Below are positions 60,663 through 64,000 of a stretch of 64,000 nucleotides of DNA, piece after piece. This DNA comes from Otis tarda (lineage: Eukaryota; Chordata; Aves; Otidiformes; Otididae). A program made the translations under genes and the position numbers. How positions within the stretch are numbered: the first letter of the stretch is position 1; every line of letters begins with the position of its first letter. The notes under the pieces are model-generated. The model saw nothing but the letters and a program-made list of their open reading frames with translations. It ran no database searches and was not told the origin of the DNA. The stretch covers positions 119,879-183,878 of the forward strand of contig JAPMTP010000098.1 of assembly GCA_026413225.1 (NCBI GenBank), in the 5' to 3' direction.

Positions 60663-62478
60663 CAGCTGCACTTGGGCGCCCACTGAAAAAAAACTCGAAA
60701 AATCACGAACGTCGGACCATTGCTCCCACACCAAAAGTGCCAGCCACTCAAGCTCTTGCTGCTCCTCAGCGGCCATTGGCAGTCAACGTACCGCACCAGA
60801 GACATTGGGGCTCCGGGCTTTCCCTGACGAACAGGGCTTCGACAATTACCACCAGCTGCACGTGGGCGCCCCCTGAAAAAAAACCCCGAAAAATCACGAA
60901 CGTCGGACCATTGCTCCCACAGCAAAATTGCCAGCCACTCAAGCTCTTGCTGCTCCTCAGCGGCCATTGGCAGCGCAGCTACAGCACCACAGACATTGGG
61001 GCTCAGGGCTTTCCCTGATGAACAGGGCTTCGATGTTTACCAACAGCTGCACCAGGGCGCCCCCTAAAAAAAAACCCTGAAAAATCACGAACGTCGGACC
61101 ATTGCTCCCACACCAAAAGTAACAGACACTCAAGCTCTTGCTGCTCCTTAGCGGCCATTGGCAGCGCACCTACAGCAGCACAGACATTGGGGCTCCGGGC
61201 TTACCCTGACGAACAGGGCTTCGACGTATACCACCAGCTGCACGTAGGCACTCCCGGAAAAAAAACCCAGAAGAATAACGGACGTCGGACCATTGCTCCC
61301 AAACCAAAAGTGCCAGCCACTCAAGCTCTTGCTGCTCCTCAGCGGCCATTGGCAGTGCACCTACAGCAGCACAGACATTGAGGCTCTGGGCTTTCCCTGA
61401 CGAACTGGGCTTCGACGTATACCACCAGCTGCATGTGGGCGCCCACTGAAAAAAAACTCGAAAAATCACGAACGTCGGACCATTGCTCCCACACCAAAAG
61501 TGCCAGCCGCTCAAGCTCTTGCTGCTCCTCAGCGGCCATTGGCAGTCAACGTACCGCACCAGAGACATTGGGGCTCCGGGCTTTCCCTGACGAATAGGGC
61601 TTCGACGTTTACCACCAGCTGCACGTGGGTGCCCACTGAAAACAGCCCGAAAAATCACGAACGTCGGACCATTGCTCCCACACCACGAGTGCCAGCCACT
61701 CAAGCTCTTGCTGCTCCTCAGCGGCCATTGGCAGCGCACCTACAGCCAGCACAGACACTGGGGCTCCGGGCTTTCCCCTGACGAACAGGGCTTCGACATT
61801 TACCACCACCAGCTGCACGTGGGCGCCCCCCTGAAAAAGAAGCCCGAAAAATCACGAACGTCGAATGATTCCACCCACACCAAAAGTCCCAGTCACTCAA
61901 ACCCTTGCTGCTCCTCAGCGGCCATTGGCAGCGCACATACAGCAGCACAGACGTTGGGGCTCCTGGCTTCCACTGACGAAGAGGGCTTCGACGTTTACCA
62001 CCAGCTGCACGTGGGCGCCCACTGAAAAAATACCCTTAAAAATCACGAACGTCGGACCATTGCTCCCACACCAAAAGTGCCAGCCACTCAAGCTCTTGCT
62101 GCTCCTCAGCGGCCATTGGCAGTCCACGTACCGCACCAGAGGCATTGGGGCTCCGGGCTTTCCCTGACGAACAGGGCTTCGACGTTTACCACCAGCTGCA
62201 CCTGGGCGCCCCCTGAAAAAAACCCCGAGAAATCACGAACGTCGGACGATTGCTCCCACACCAAAAGTGCCAGCCACTCAAGCTCTTGCTGCTCCACAGC
62301 GGCCATTGGCAGCGCACCTACAGCAGGACAGACATTGGGGCTCCGGGCTTTCCCTGACGAATAGGGCTTCGACGTTTACCACCAGCTGCACCATGGCGCC
62401 CACTGAAAATTAAGCCCGAAAAATCACGAACGTCGGACCATTGCTCCCACACCAAAAGTGCCAGCCACTCAAGCTCTT

Positions 62479-62503
62479 GCTTGCTCCTCTGAGAAGCCGT
62501 ATT
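62479..62503 (+). repeat. Locally scrambled monomer segment
   Basis: Where other monomers read TTGCTGCTCCTCAGCGGCC then ATTGGCAGC, this one reads TTGCTTGCTCCTCTGAGAAG then CCGTATTAGCAGC. About 25 bp differ, with a net gain of a few bases, while both flanks are normal. It looks like a small insertion-deletion or templated repair tract. Confidence 0.75.
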
Positions 62504-63721
62504 AGCAGCGCACCTACAGCACCACAGACACTGGGGCTCCGGGCTTTCCCTGGCGAACAGGCCTTTGACGTTTACCACCAGCTGCACCTGGGCGCCCCCT
62601 GAAAAAAAACTCCGAAAAATTATGAACGTTGGACGATTGCTCCCACACCAAAAGTGCCAGCCACTCAAGCTCTTGCTGCTCCTCAGCGGCCATTGGCAGT
62701 CCACGTACCGCACCAGAGACATTGGGGCTCCGGGCTTTCCCTGACGAACAGGGCTTCGACGTTTACCACCAGCTGCACCCCGGGCGCCCCCTGAAATAAA
62801 ACCCAAAAAAAACACGAACGTCGGACCATTGCTCCCACACCACAAAAGGTGCCAGACACTCAAGCTCTTGCTGCTTCTCAGCAGCCATTGGCAGTGCACC
62901 TACAGCACCACAGACATTGGGTCTCGGGCTTTCCCTGAGGAGCAGGGCTTCAACGTTTACCACCAGCTGCACTTGATCGCTCCCTGATAAAAACCCCAAA
63001 TAATCATGAACATCGGACCATTGCTCCCACACCAAAAGTGCCAGCCACTCAAGCTCTTGCTGCTCCTCAGCGGCCATTGGCACTCCACGTACTGCACCAC
63101 AGACATTGGGGCTCCGGGCTTTCCCTGACAAACAGGGCTTCGACGTTTACCACCAGCTGCACATGGGTGCCCCCTTAAGAAAAACCCCGAAAAATCACGA
63201 ACGTCGGACCATTGCTCCCACACCAAAAGTACCAGACACTCAAGCTCTTGCTGCCCCTCACCGGCCACTGGCAGCGCACCTACAGCACCACAGACATTGG
63301 GGCTCCGGGCTTTCCCTGACGAACAGGGCTTCGACGTTTACCACCAGCTGCACGTAGGCGCTCCCGGAAAAAAAACCCAAAAAATCACGAACGTCAGACG
63401 ATTGCTCCCACACCAAAAGTGCCAGACACTCAAGCTCTTGCTGCTCCTCAGCGGCCATTGGCAGCGCACCTACAGCAGCACAGACATTGGGGCTCTGGGC
63501 TTTCCCTGACGAACAGGGCTTCGACGTTTACCACCAGCTGCACGTGGGCGCTCCCGGAAAAAAAACCCCAAAAAATCACGAACGTCGGACGATTGCTCCC
63601 ACACCAGAAGTGCCAGCCACTCAAGCTCTTACTGCTCCTCAGCGGCCATTGGCAGCGCACCTACAGCAGGACAGACATTGGGTCTCCGGGCTTTTCCCTG
63701 ACGAACAGGGCTTAGACGTTT

Positions 63722-63726
63722 ACCAC
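63722..63726 (+). repeat. Left flank ACCAC of the second LTR copy
   Basis: This is the same base of the same monomer variant as at 59,482-59,486. Its right-hand partner would lie beyond the window. Confidence 0.75.
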
Positions 63727-64000
63727 TCTCGTAGTTCCGGCCCTGATCAGGACCAGAACTACGCAGTCTCTCTCTCACTTCCCCCCACCCTCCGAAAGAA
63801 CAGGGAGAGAAAATATAAGGAAAAATGGCTCAAGGTTTGAGGATAAGGACGGGGAGAAATCCTTAAAGTTACCGTCATGGGCAAAACAGACTCGACTTGG
63901 GGAAAACTATTCATTTATTACTACAAACAGCAGGATAATGAGACAGAGAACAAGATAACCTCCCTCCCACCCCTCCCTCTTCCCAGGCTTAACTTTATCT
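63727..64000 (-). mobile_element. Second copy of the LTR (3' part only, cut by window end)
   Basis: These 274 bp align with 59,487-59,755 of the first LTR. By eye they differ by five single-base insertions and about three substitutions. The copy starts at the identical satellite base and shares the unusual terminus TCTCGTAGTT, so it descends from the same insertion. AATAAA on the minus strand is at 63,914-63,919. The rest, including the promoter end, lies past base 64,000. Confidence 0.85.

Larger units (their letters stand above)
59000..63240 (+). repeat. LTR-bearing higher-order unit (period about 4,240 bp)
   Basis: About 480 bp of satellite before the first LTR (from about 59,000) is nearly repeated before the second LTR (from about 63,240). 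The shift is 4,240 bp, set by the LTR starts at 59,487 and 63,727. The unit holds about 2.5 monomers of shared left flank, the 1,171-bp LTR and the satellite that follows it. Both left flanks end with the rare variants CAGGACAGACATTGGGTCTCC and GGCTTAGACGTTTACCAC. Satellite further upstream of the two flanks (58.9 against 63.1 kb) does not match, so this segment's left edge is near 59.0 and 63.24 kb. Confidence 0.85.
60658..63726 (+). repeat. Satellite array between the two LTR copies (16 monomers)
   Basis: This is the same monomer in the same orientation as the main array, about 3,069 bp or 16 copies. Variants include GTCAACGTACCGCACC near 60,783 and 61,552, and the CGAATGATTCCACCC class near 61,862, which is also found in the main array near 24,834, 34,751, 48,676 and 53,059. 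It contains one locally scrambled monomer (about 62,479-62,503) and a 3-bp gain in the ACCACC site (61,801-61,810). Confidence 0.97.

Noticed and set aside
59487-63727. The two LTRs as the two ends of one provirus
   Set aside because: Sixteen satellite monomers, not retroviral genes, lie between them. The first LTR already has its own target duplication on both sides.
1-64000. Telomeric TTAGGG arrays, rRNA or tRNA genes
   Set aside because: I saw no TTAGGG runs, no rRNA-like blocks and no cloverleaf-like segments on either strand.

Overview
The window is almost entirely one tandem satellite DNA array, interrupted by a retroviral-type long terminal repeat (LTR). I find no credible protein-coding gene, tRNA, rRNA, CRISPR array or prokaryotic feature. 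The host is most likely a bird. The 1.17-kb interruption resembles, from memory, an LTR family common in bird genomes, here on the minus strand, and satellites of about 190 bp are known from bird centromeric regions (zebra finch and duck are examples). The species and chromosome cannot be fixed from the sequence alone.

Layout. Positions 1-59,486 hold roughly 310 head-to-tail copies of a monomer of about 191 bp (190.7-191 bp when measured over many copies), all in one orientation. The array is already in progress at base 1. Positions 59,487-60,657 are a solo-LTR-like insertion flanked by an exact 5-bp target-site duplication (ACCAC). Positions 60,658-63,726 resume the same satellite for 16 more monomers. 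At 63,727 a second copy of the same LTR starts, at the same base of the same monomer variant, and runs off the window. The LTR therefore inserted once and was later copied together with satellite DNA as a unit of about 4,240 bp.

Within the satellite, diagnostic variants recur at fixed multiples of the monomer and reveal a patchwork of higher-order repeats (HORs): 7- and 19-monomer relations in 1-6.4 kb, an 18-monomer unit in 12.1-19.4 kb, an 11-monomer unit in 25.6-32.5 kb, a 25-monomer unit in 37.4-47.6 kb and a 12-monomer unit in 48.9-54.8 kb. Longer duplications at 7.8 kb and 12.6 kb spacing tie some of these together. Between them (about 6.5-11.5, 19.4-25.6 and 54.8-59.0 kb) the monomers are more mixed. 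HOR boundaries were judged by eye and are good to about 100 bp.

The monomer is unusual in composition: about 59% GC, 12-13 CpG per 191 bp, an A-tract of variable length once per repeat, and several short dyad symmetries. These features suit a centromeric or pericentromeric satellite, but that role is inference. The apparent reading frames on both strands follow from the low stop-codon density of the monomer and are not genes. The LTR's promoter end faces the 59-kb array, so it could in principle drive minus-strand satellite transcription.
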